A DNA stretch of 64,000 nucleotides. Origin: Centroberyx gerrardi. Taxonomy: Eukaryota > Chordata > Actinopteri > Beryciformes > Berycidae. Shown in pieces: positions 13,906 through 25,322 of the stretch; the first letter of the stretch is position 1, and each line of letters starts with the position of its first letter. The stretch covers positions 16,700,116 through 16,764,115 of the forward strand of contig NC_135997.1 of assembly GCF_048128805.1 (NCBI RefSeq), in the 5' to 3' direction. The translations under genes and the position numbers were made by a program. Under the pieces are notes generated by a model. The model was given only the letters and a program-made list of their open reading frames with translations. It had not been told where the DNA came from and did no database searches.

Positions 13906-16900
13906 CTAAAGTAGGGTGGAGTGGGGTAGAAGAAAAAAAAGAAGAAAGGAAAAGAGTTACACCTCAGCGGCACAAGCCACAACGTCATGCATGAAAGGAA
14001 ATGAGCGATAGATTATTTTGTCACTGGCAGGGTTCAGCTAGTCAAATTTTCAAGATATTTTAGTTGTTAACACAGTAGATTTTTGTTTGCAATTGGTTCC
14101 ACTAATAAAATGTCAGTACATCATTTTACTTCAGTTGTGGAATTTATTCTATGACTGTGGTCGACAGTTTGATGACAATTGTTGACCTGCTAACTGCAAT
14201 CACCAACTTTGTACAGCTTTTATTTGCCTGGTCTATGTTCATGTAGGCTACTGAAACTATGAAACTAAAATATGTTTTCAAACTTAGTGTAATCTCTTCT
14301 GAAATTGTTAGAAAACTGATTACTCTTCCATCATTTCACAACTTTGATGGTAATAAAATCACTCACTTTATGAAACAAATATTAAGTATAAGTTATGACT
14401 ACTTACATCTAAGTTCAAAATTATTTCTGTCATATTATAAAAATTAATCAGCACTTTTCAAAACAGTTACAAAGCACTTTAAAAAGACTAAAGAAAACTG
14501 ATAAAAATCAACAGCAAAAGCAATAAAAGCAAGGTAAGAAATATCAGAAAAAACAGAAGAATCACAAAAGAGAAGCCACAAACAATTAACATAAGGGCAT
14601 TACAAAAAAGCAAGTCTATAAAAATGTGTGGTCTCTCTCTCATTCACATTGCCTTTCCTTTGATCAAGCTCCAGGTTTCTTGCTAAGATGCAAATAATGT
14701 GGTCACTGTAGTTCTTCTCTTCTGTAGTTCTGTCTGCACTTGAATATGTTTAACATCCCTCCCTTTTGAAAACAACTTCCTGCAATGCATATCAGATTTA
14801 TTTTATTGCTAAAATTTTAACTCTGATTATATACATTTTTAAGACTTTTTAAAACCTACCAACTTGTACACAGGCCTCTAAATAAACATGAATACACGTC
14901 ATTATTTCATGATGTTTAAAGTGTGGCAAGTTGGCAACACATTTATTCACTGCTAGCCATTATCTGCGTGAGCACAAATTAAGACAGAGCGATCCAGGGT
15001 TGATTTGAGATAGAAAATAAATAGCCTAACCGCAGCCTGAGTCAAATGTGAGGGCTGAGTCAACTGTGACGCGTTTGCTTTATTGTCGATTCCAGGCATT
15101 GCATGAATCAGACTGAAAGATAATCTGGATCTCAAAGGAAAAATCCACCATAAAACTAAATTCACATGTTATTGTTATGATTTTGGGACAGTTCAGTCTA
15201 GTTTTGAACACCAACAGCCTACCCTACCTCCCAAATATAGAAGTAAGAGAGTCACACTTCTTCACATGATGTAATCAAGAAACAAAATCCTGGTGCTACT
15301 CGATTCCCAAGGAATGGGAAGCTACATCAACTATTATGTTTTAGGGACATATTGTACTAACCCTGTCCTGCATGTGACCAACTGGAGGTGCAAGTGATAT
15401 AATATAACATAAGAAAATAAAACCAACGTTATTGCTGGTCCCATTCGCAGCTTTTGGTGAAACTACACAAATCATGGCATTTGCCTTATTTTGTTTGCCT
15501 TACTTTCCAACTCTGCTTCAATATCACTGTAAAGAATCTGTGAACACCACTATTTAATTTCATAACTGCAACAAAATGAATCTTAATTAAAAAATAAAAC
15601 CTGCATGACATCATTAAAAAAACAGACACCAAATTACTGCATTTAAGACATTTTAATGCTTTTTAAGCGCTTAAATTTAGCTAATTCATGTCTTTTTAAG
15701 GGCGTGTGGATACCCTCTAATAATAGTGTACTCCCTGTCATATTTGCATATAGGGATTAAAAACAAATAGTTCAATAGTTCAATAGTTCAATCAATAGAG
15801 ATGCACCAAGTGATCAGTAACAAATGACTATCAGTAGTTCTTTAATCCAAATAGGCCTGTGATTGGCTTACAGGTGATTGCCTACTGTGACACACAAATT
15901 CAGTTTTATGAAGTGGAAAATGCAAGCTGTTCGCATCATCACTTTGTCAACAAGCAGTATGTTGCACTGCATTACATTTGCTACAAGAGATAAACTAGGG
16001 ACTACCACTATCAGTAAGCACTCATTTATTGATTCACATAATTTCATTTCAAAATAACATACCAGTTCTGTCACTTGAGCTGAAATAGGCTAGGTGTCAG
16101 AAGGACAACTTTTGTGAAACATGTCTGATGCAGTTGGCAGAGTCTGAGGATGCTTTTCTCAAGCAATACGTGAAGATATGAACTCAAGCCCCAACCTATT
16201 CTCCACTGAGACTTTATCTACAACCCACTGATGAGTGTTTAGACCTTCAGATGCCACAGAGCAAGCTGCGCAATGACATGCATGAATACAGGGGCCTCAA
16301 AGGACAGCCCTGAAGGCAAGCTCCCTGTGCACCAAGGATGGATGCAGATTTCTAAGGAAGAGGAGAAAATGACGATGATGGGTTGCAGATAATAGAGCTA
16401 GTTACAGCTGAACTAGTTGTAGGTAGTTACACGAGATAAGACATGGTGCTATGGAAATGGTAGCAATAAACCAATCTAAGATGTACGACTCAGGACTGCT
16501 GAGCTGCTGGTAACGACACCCGCTGTGCTTTCTGTCTATGCAACGGTATCAGCCGTCCTGACTAGGCAAGCAAAAAGAGAGCAGGATAGAATTATTCTGC
16601 TTAAGAGTATCGAGCCAGAAACCGAAGGCAGTAAGCATAGTTTACTATTTTCCTTCAACAACGCTTACAGTTAGCTCGGGTACTGCCTGCCTGTTCCCCT
16701 CAAACGCTAAAATTGTGTAGTGACCAAGTGACTAAGGTCATGGAACGTAAAAACTAGTGTTAGTGTAGAAGCACTAAAATACGGATAGCTAATGCTACAT
16801 AGCTTATCATTACTATTATAGCCAGCAGATGAAGAAAGAAGGAAATGGCAAACTGGACAGTTAGCCACCTAGCCTAACACATACTCTTGAGAGAAGACAA

Positions 16901-16916
16901 CAAAGACAAAACATAC
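13906..16916 (-). other. rnf111: rnf111 intron 1 (5' UTR intron)
   Basis: AT-rich, no coding block recognised. Direct repeats of AGTTCAAT (about four units) occur at 15769-15794. The stretch 16100-16900 becomes less AT-rich as the promoter is approached. Confidence 0.6.
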
Positions 16917-17480
16917 CTGGGTCTAGTCCTTTTCAAAATTTGTCACCGGCCTTTTTGTAACATGTAAGGTTAATCCCAGCGGGAAATTATGATAAACGTT
17001 TAAAACAGACGGTTATCCAAATGTTAACCCCAACTATTAAACTAGCCTGGCCTGCGTACAAATCGCGATCCGAGGACGTTAGTAGCTGGGATTGTGAAAC
17101 TGACAACACAGTCCCGAGCTGAGCCGAGAAGCAAAATCGAAGGCAACGGGCCCTGGTTGGCGACGAGCTAAGCTAACGTTAGCTACACTTCACTGATCAA
17201 AGACCCGATTGCACTCAATAATTTTTGATGTTCAAAGGAATCCTATAAAATCTTAACAAACAGTATGATCTCTCTAGTATGTTTTCGATATGACAAGATA
17301 AAAATGTCTCACTATTAGCCCTCGACGAAGTTCCCATTCCTGGTCTTCCGAGGCATCCACTGTTGTTTACCCAGCAGGTCGTCTATTCGCTGGCTACTGC
17401 TACAACACAAAAATTCTGCTCAGATCCACACAGCGGCGCCAGACCGCTGCCACTGCTTCACGACACTTTGCGACAGTATG
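16917..17480 (-). promoter_or_regulatory. rnf111: rnf111 non-coding exon 1 and CpG-rich promoter
   Basis: A strong minus-strand donor, CCCAG followed by GTATGT, ends at 16917 and pairs well with the acceptor of exon 2, so a 5' UTR exon is inferred upstream of it. From about 17050 to 17470 CpG density rises clearly against the AT-rich flanks (CGCGATCCGAGGACG, AGCGGCGCCAGACCGC). An octamer TAACGTTA sits at 17174-17181. The transcription start cannot be placed by eye. Confidence 0.5.
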
Positions 17481-18199
17481 ATTCCATGTTAATTTATTTT
17501 AACATTTTCTAAGTGGAGAGTGTAGATATCTCCCTCTCTTATTCCTGGTTCATCGTGAGACAAGATCATCCGTGCAGTCTTATACATCTGCTCTGACGAG
17601 CTGATAATGTAAGGTGGTAGGCTACATAATAATTTTGCATGTATAATTTCCATAAATCATCATTCCAAATACGAGCGCGCCCACTAGCGGATTCAGCGGG
17701 GCCGTGTGGAAACTAGAGCCCCTGTTGGTTGTGTTCATTCCTGATAAAGTCATTCCTTTTCCCTCTGACAAATACAATTTCTCATGAATACTTAATTGCA
17801 CAAACGTTAGCAGAGCAGTCGTTTTCGAATAGATAAGGTTGTAAAATATAACCCACGATAAAGGTCATAGCATTGTAAAACTCAATTTCATCTTTAGTAT
17901 CCTGCAAGAAATTGCAATCAATAAAAGGTTGTTTTCTCTGTAAATTGCATCACTGTCATGTTTAATTCAGTGTCATTGACATTACACACAATATCCCAAC
18001 CCAGAATGTCCAGAATGCAGGGAATCCACATCTGCTGCCCAAAACAGCAACCCAGATTAGAGCAACGACCTCTGATTTACTATTTGATTGTGTTCTTTTA
18101 ATGCAATTAATTTTGTTTTAATTGCATATTCTTACCTTTCTATTTTTACTTGTTTTTATTCTTTTAATGCAATGCATTTTGCTTGTTTTTTTTAAAAAA

Positions 18200-18287
18200 A
18201 ATTTTATTTGTTTGCCTTCTATTGATGTAAAACTCTTTGAGTTACATGTTGTGTATGAACGGTGCCATACAAGTAAAGGTTATTATA

Positions 18288-18319
<32 letters not shown>
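18200..18319 (+). mobile_element. LINE/SINE 3' tail with (TTA)n
   Basis: The sequence around 18229-18280 (AAACTCTTTGAGTTACATG, then GTATGAACGGTGCCATACAAG) resembles the shared 3' end of teleost L2/Maui-type LINEs and their dependent SINEs, and runs straight into a (TTA)n microsatellite at 18281-18319, as those elements do. Only the 3' end is evident. Confidence 0.65.
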
Positions 18320-19092
18320 GGCTAATGCATCAACCCAGATAGCTGAACATCAAACACTTCACCTGTTCACTGATCTGTGCTACAACCCAGAATACATTAA
18401 CCACACCATGTGGAAATATGGGAGGTTAAATTGGCCAACTAAGACAAGGAGCATCTTTTGCACAGTTTTTTTTTTTTTTTACCACTATGATATACATTCA
18501 GACAGATGAGGTGAAGAAGTTTCGATACTCTGAGCTAGCCAGCCAAACTTCAACAGCAAGGCTGGAAAGCCTGTGAAAGTTGGTTGTTGTGAATTTGTAG
18601 TTGCATCAACTGCAGGTGGAAGTAAGGGAGATGTTATTGCAGATTACAAGAGAACAGTTTCCCACAATTTATTGGGTTAATCTACCAAGGCACAGTGATA
18701 CTTTTCCCATGAAAAGAGCTTTAGCTTCTACAAGGATGCTGTAAACATGAACACTCAGAATGGAAGTGTGGATGGATGGGAAATGACCTGGCTGTAGAGA
18801 CAGGTCTGCTGTCCTGCAGTACTGATCCTTAGATGTTTGCACCATGGTTGTTTGCTTATGCAGGTGTTGACTTTTATATGTTGGGACTAAAATGGAGAGA
18901 CATGAAATGTATTTGGCACATCCTTTCTGTAATAATGTTGACAGAATAACCTGATTACATATATTATTAGCCTATACAGATGGATCTGATCTTTGTAGTA
19001 ATGCTTTAATATGATCAGATATATATTCAGCATTGATGAGTTGTCGAGATTTATTGTACAACATTGTTCAAATGTGCTCAAGACTGCTTCAA

Positions 19093-20028
19093 TTTGGTGT
19101 TCATGTGAGATTTATTTCCCTTCACAGCTCATGTTGGGGTGTGAAGGGTCTCAAAATTGAGCACATTTCGCACTCTTTTGTGTCTTTGACAGGCCTCAAC
19201 CACGGCTCGCTCACTCAGTGTCCTGAGCTATTCTTAATATTCTCAGTACTGTGCACACAAGCTGTCCTGATACGTTAAAGGACAAGTAGGGCAGAGCATC
19301 TGTTACATCATAAATTATCTTATCCAGTGAACATCAACACTTTTCTCTTGTGTAAGTAGAGAAAAAAACATGTAGCTATAGCTGAGTCAATCACCTGCTC
19401 CCCTGCATATCTGCATCCTGATATAGTGAATAACAGCCGTACAAACTGTTTTTCTCTGACCTTCTTACATTGTCAACATTAGTCAGAATCATTATTCCAA
19501 GCAGAATCACTGCAGATGGTCTTTTGCTTTGAGGACCCACACATGCGAGCTTGTGTGATTGAACTCTACCAACTGCTGTCTGCCTCTCTGCCTCATTCTT
19601 GACTGGAGTCTACTGTTCCTTGTCCAGGTGGAGAGCATCTAGTCTTCTGATCCATTGTCAGGTGTTAAGGCTCAGAAAGGAATATGGCTGTCCGTGAAGG
19701 AAAATCAGCGATGTTTTGTAGGCTGCATCTGACACAGAAGGGTTGACGATGGGCTGAAGAAAGGAGGAAACTCTGCAAAGCCCAGTTTGATCTGTACATT
19801 TTTCGATATTTTGCTAAAGATAATGTCGCACACCGTTAACCACAAAGTCTTTTTTTAACTGTTTTTGTAAGCTTTTCAATGTAAGGCTAAATGTCAGGTA
19901 TGAAGCAAGCTTCTCAGTAGGTCGAAGATGTTTTGCTTAGACTTAGTAACCGCAGGATATGTTGTCTACTTGAAGTGATAGCCACAGTTGTCAGTTTGGT
20001 GTTCGCGTGAGGTTTATTTCCCTTCACA
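19093..20028 (+). repeat. Direct 34-nt repeat pair, 902 bp apart
   Basis: Copies at 19093-19126 and 19995-20028 share TTTGGTGTTC and TTTATTTCCCTTCACA with 3 mismatches in 34 positions. No long terminal repeat extends on either side and no coding frame lies between them. Confidence 0.6.
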
Positions 20029-20639
20029 CCCTAAGACAGGACAAGACGTGCATGTAGCTCTCATGTATGCATAGTGCACAATGTGTGTAGAGTGACCGAG
20101 GGCCTGTTAATGGGATCTGAGTTGTTTTCGAGGGTATATTTGGTCAGTGAGTCTGGTCACAGTTGTGTTATCAGTCACCTTGTCTGTTTCCTACCATCAG
20201 CCAGTCACAACAGGTTACAGCTGTGGTCTGTGTATCAGAAGTAGCCCGCGGAAATGGTTGTTTGGTGGTTATCTGACAAGATTGTGAAAATGTGTCAGGT
20301 TGCAACATCCTGCAGATTTGGTAGTAGCTTGGGTATAGATGTGCAAAGTGCAACTAGGTTGATATATCAAAAGATGCATAAATTACAGTTGTGCAGAATA
20401 CAACTTTGATAAATATTGATTGACAAGATTGATAAATAGCCTGAAAGGCTTATATTTGTTGCTATGTTGAGATGAGGAATGTTCAGTCAGACTGTCAGTT
20501 CATGGTGGTGTGTGAGAACACCAGGGCCGTACACAGACATTTAGAAGCTAGGGCTCAAGTCAACAACAAAAAAAGACACCTATTTACCCCCTCTTCTGTT
20601 TCTTCCCCTGCTCCTTTTGTACCAATTGTATATGCAAAT

Positions 20640-21410
20640 GTCTTCCCTTAGTCTCTCCATCCCAATATTCCTTCCACTTCAGATTTACTCTTTATAGTAA
20701 TTGTAGCATAGCCTATAAGAGTAAGTCAGCTTGGTACAAAGGCTAGTCTACTTTTATTTGGATATCAGTCCATATTGGAATAAATGGAAATGAGATGGTA
20801 GATGCTTCAGCAAACACACTTTAAAGAGACATGTGATTGACGTTAACATAAAACATAGTAAAGTGGAAGCAAGTCTGGAGGACACAGGACAGCAAATCAG
20901 AAGTGAACATTGGGATGGAGAGACTAAAGGAAGTCATTTGCATACCATACAAAATACAGTTGGAAGAAGGACTAAGAAACAGAAATGAAGAGATTGTATT
21001 TCAAGGTTATGGATAGGACATAGTAGGGCTACATTAAATAAAACGTTGTAGGCCTATATCATGGGGAAACATCCAACAGGCCAATGCGAATATTGTCAAG
21101 AAGAGTCAGCAGAACATGCTGTTGTTAGATGTCGTAGGTAAAGGGCACGGATGGTTACAGATTTAAGACAGGCTGGCATGCAGGACATTACATTAAAATG
21201 GATACTGTATTTTACAGAGAGCACTTTAGGATGCAGAATTGTATTTTAATTTTTAAGGGAAACTCGTTTCGTGCATAGGTTTGTAGGCTGTAATATCTGG
21301 TCGTAGAACTTGGTTGTACCACGATTCAGAAGGTGGCGGTAATGGGATGCCGAAACCCTTTAAACTTCACGAAGAAGAAGAAGAAACAGAAGAAGAAGAA
21401 GAAAAAGAAG
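20640..21410 (+). mobile_element. Decayed non-LTR retrotransposon 3' end (RNase H, zinc knuckle, GAA tail)
   Basis: Three ordered relics identify an I/Nimb-like LINE 3' end. First, 20759-20823 reads as HIGINGNEMVDASA, matching the end of a retrotransposon RNase H domain. Second, 21064-21133 reads as HPTGQCEYCQEESAEH followed by AVVRC, a C-x2-C...H-x4-C knuckle typical of the end of such ORF2 proteins. Third, the untranslated end carries GGTGGCGGTAATG and closes in a (GAA)n tail at 21371-21410. Stop codons and frame changes separate the pieces, so it is dead. It ends 46 bp before the sltm ATG. Confidence 0.72.
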
Positions 21411-21456
21411 CAAAACTGCGCGCGCACGTCCCAACTCCCAACGATTGTGAGGTAAA

Positions 21457-21591
21457 ATGGCGTCGGGTGCCATTTCCACGGAGTGTAAGAAAATAGCAGA
21501 ATTGCGAGTTATTGATCTTAAATCCGAGCTCAAACGAAGAAATTTGGATGCGTCCGGTGTAAAGAGTGTTCTTATTGCCAGATTGAAACAG
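21457..21591 (+). CDS. sltm: sltm exon 1: SAP domain
   Basis: 45 codons from the ATG (context AAAATGG) to donor GTAACT, phase 0. Encodes [19 protein letters not shown], the paired-helix SAP DNA-binding motif. The upstream base 21456 is already within 46 bp of a LINE (GAA)n tail. Confidence 0.93.
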
Positions 21592-24500
21592 GTAACTAAC
21601 TAAGCTTTCTATTTGTGCAAGACTTTGGGGAAGGATCTGGGGAATGCGATGCAATGGAAGCTAGCTAACATTGTTATGGGCTCAGACTATTTCCTGTTAG
21701 CCAGCTAGCTAGATTGACAGCTATATCGTCGAAAGGTTTCGATTCATTTATTTGGGAAGGTAACTACCCGTCAAACACATCGGGGACGTTACTTACGTTA
21801 GGTCAATGTTATTTTCTGCGTGATGTTATTAAGCTGGACCAGGTGCAAGGATTTGTTTACACGCATTTGTCCTGATATTTATCGAATAGCTAGACGGGCT
21901 TGCATCGTGAATGTGATTGCAGTGGGGTTTGTAAATTGTTGCTAGGTGCAAAATTTGCAAGATGGGAGGTGGGGCGCCCAAACGGGTCTTGGCAAATCTA
22001 GCGTCAGTCAAGAAGACTTGTGTGCACGGGCTGTCTCTGTGTTCCCTGTGCATGCGAAAGGGCAGAGCATGGCAGCAGCACTGGAAAAATCCGGGGTTAG
22101 ATTCCCAGCGAGCGTCGGCCATGCTGAGAATGTATGCATTCACGAGCAAGGCGCTACGCAGGAACGCGTCCACCAAATGGCTTCTGGTATTATCGTGGTC
22201 ACAAGCTCGCGTTATTTACTTATGCGTAGCTGGATTCAGTAGGGCCTTCGAGTTTGTCTAGTTTGATCATAGAACGGGGAACAAACATGTAGGCCACTCG
22301 TGAAAAATGCGTCTAAACCGGGATATACTCGAGCCCCGATACGTGCCCTTCTTTACTACACTAGCGACATAGAGCTCCCATCCAGCTGTACGTGACAGGC
22401 TGGTTAGGACTAGGCAAGGGATTTTGTAGGACTGTGAGTGAATGCACAGCATCGAACATAGGAGCTGTCAACTTAAAAAAAAACAGTTGTGTAGTTACAA
22501 AATTGTTAATGCATCATGGGAAATCTGAATTTATCAATTACCACGACGTTTCTCAAATCTGAATTCACAGTTAAGATATCAACATGCGCGTTTAAATGGG
22601 AATACTGGTGTGATTTAGAGCAGTGGTTCTCATCCTGGGATGGGACGCGTGATTTTTTTTGGGGGGGGGGGGCGGGGGGGTCGCGAGATGGTTCATGTGA
22701 TAGGAAAACAAATTTCTACTACACAAATTTGGGTCATGAGCATCATTGCTTTGTTTAAAGGGGTCACAAGCAAAAAAGGTTTAAAACTATTGATTTGGAG
22801 CTGTAGCCCATTTACTACTGTCATTGTAGTTTACATTTCATCTGAGTGATTATCATGAACATAAAATAACAAAATGCAGATTTCAAATGAGTTTACAAGA
22901 ATGAAGTAAAAATTTGCACAGGGAATGACATTTTTTCTTAATGAATGAAAATCCATCCATTTATTTAATTGAACCTGCTGTGCTGAACACACTTGATTGA
23001 CCTAAATTGCTTTGGTTGAACAATTAGTTTCCCTCTTTCTGGCCAAAAAATGAAAGCTCACCATTCATGCCCCTGAGCAAACAAATTCATCAACTGAAAT
23101 GATTATCTCCGTCTCAGCTCATGGATCAAAAGCTGCCAAGCTTAGCCTACCAAGAAAATTACTTATCTCTAAAGTCAGTGAAGTCTGAAGGTTTGGAGCT
23201 GCGAGTAATAGCCTGTTTTACAATCTTTGGATGGGTACAGATCATAACAAGTCAGCCAAGATATCCTTATAAGCCAAAGGTGTTTCATAGTATCGGTATC
23301 ATTATTTATGTTGTGTATATGTTTAATATCTTGGGCTGCCGACATTGGTGGATTCCCTTACTATGTTTACGCTTGTGTTGAGACACTATTGCAATTCATG
23401 ATGCCAGATGGCGCCGTAAAAATTTCCCACATATCTTACCTCTAATTACCACTGAGAAGTTGAAGTTGTTCTATTTTTCCCAGTCGGCAGTTTGTATTTA
23501 CAGAAGATCTGATATGACATGAACGCAGCGTCAGAGTACCTGAATGGTCTAGGCTACTTGTTCTTGGTAGTTAAAATAACATGCCCGCAATATATTCAAA
23601 TTTCAGGTGAATAATCGGAAATTGGTTGTAGGCAGGTGCCATTTCAATGTGAGTGTTATTGTGTTGAAAGGTGGCGTTTTAAGCACTTTTTGGGTATGAC
23701 TGTTAGAGATTGCGTTGGCCCTCTGGGTGTGTATTGGAGAGCTAGATGTAGGCAAAGCTCTACAGTGAAGTAAGTGACGGAGTTTTGAACACAATCGTCA
23801 TCATGATGGAAACAGAAACTAGGAACATAAGGCCTAGTTTGAAAATAACCAGAATTATCCTTTAATGTTGGCTCCATCCTCTCTGGCTCAGTAACAAATG
23901 TCCACTCAACAGCACAACTTAATCCATCTAGCTTAATAGGTAGATAAGCTCGCGGACGTTTGCTGGACAATCAGAGGCAAATGAAACAAGCCATTTGGGA
24001 CATTGTGTGAAGACTGGTCATGTAATGTTAGCTGAAGTTACTATTCTTGCCATGCATTCACTTCTCTCAATTCTGTTACTTTTTTTAAAGGCTGTTGAGG
24101 ATGAAGGCGGTGACCCAGAAAACATTCAAATCCAACTTTCTGCTGACACGCCCACTCGGAAAAATGCAAAAGCTAAAGGTAATCTTTTGATTATGTTGGA
24201 GTGGTCACGAGGAAGGTTGGCTTAGTACGTCTATTTGTTTTTCTAACTGTTGCTTTATGTACCTTTTTTACTTTTTAGGGAAAAAGATGGATTCAGACGC
24301 TGATAACACGGCGGAAGAAGACACATTTTCCAAGGTGATTGTGGCATGTGCTTTTTGTTTGTCACAGCTCTGTCCCTGTTTTTTGGTCTTTGCCTTAGCT
24401 GAAATGTTTAGACACCTCTACCCAATTTCATTACAGGGATCATTAATTAGTTTCATCTTATGAAATCTCCACGTCCAGAGAGTCCCTGGGTACAAACAGT

Positions 24501-25284
24501 GTTTATCACCTCAGGAATCTAATTGCTGTTTATTTGTCAGTGATGTGAAATTAGCAAGTGAATTGTTTTTGCACTAATCTTTTTAGTGAATTGTGCGTGA
24601 GGATGATCAGTTGCTCCTCCTGATAGGGCTGCACAGGTGCACACACAGCAGTACACCTTTTATATGAACCGGGTCCTTTGATACTGTTAGACAATTAGTG
24701 CTGTTGATTATTTTTTTTTCTCCAAAAACACAATTTAAAGAATTACCACTGTCAAAATACCACTCAGATAATGAGCTCAAAATTAAGTTATTAAACCTGT
24801 AGTGTGCTTGCCTACCTGACTATTTTTTATTTTGATGGAAAATAAACAGACCTTTTACAAAGCAGCGTTTGTAGCTAAGGCTGCTGCAGTAATTGAATAA
24901 TAGAGCCATTGTGATTATGGGAGGCAACCGCAATTATTTTGCATAACCACGATCATTGTATTGTTTTCCTCTTCCATATTATTATGTTTTTTTAAAAAGC
25001 AAATATGTTTGCAAATTGGTCAAAATTTATATCCCGTTGCCCACTTCAGAACAGTAGTGTGTTGAGGCACACAGAGTTCCTGGACACAAAACGTGGGCTA
25101 TGTCAGTGGATGAACTGAAAGCATTCATTGTGCTTCCATATTTCCGTGTAATATATGTGGTAAAAACATGAATATCGACAGCTACTGGTCAGAAAAGTTT
25201 GAACAGACCCGTTTCAGACAAACCATGCCAAGGAACCACCAGAGAAATCCTGCGAGGATGTGTGTCAGAGGAATAAGAGGAGAG

Positions 25285-25322
<38 letters not shown>

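Larger units (their letters stand above)
17481..20639. other. rnf111-sltm intergenic spacer
   Basis: Spacer between two divergent genes. It carries a LINE/SINE 3' tail near 18200-18319, a 34-nt near-duplicate pair (19093 and 19995), and otherwise AT-rich sequence with no coding block I can support. Short open frames here have no recognisable motif. Confidence 0.6.
21592..24090 (+). other. sltm: sltm intron 1
   Basis: CpG-containing near the exon, with several GCTAGC and ACGTTA words (21658-21800). Holds the SINE at 22055, the hAT-like MITE at 22621 and an element terminus near 23846-23868 (inverse TTAAAGGATAATTCTGG). No further exon recognised. Confidence 0.75.

Noticed and set aside
13542..13994. 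150-codon plus-strand open frame over rnf111 exon 2
   Set aside because: Antisense shadow of the rnf111 coding exon; no family resemblance.
19093..20028. 34-nt repeat pair considered as LTRs of a solo or short retroelement
   Set aside because: Similarity stops at 34 nt, with no primer-binding site, polypurine tract or coding remnant between.
20523..20560. CAGGGCCGTACACAGACATTT, resembling a DNA-transposon end
   Set aside because: Neither the other end nor a duplication was found, and LINE sequence follows; left unassigned.
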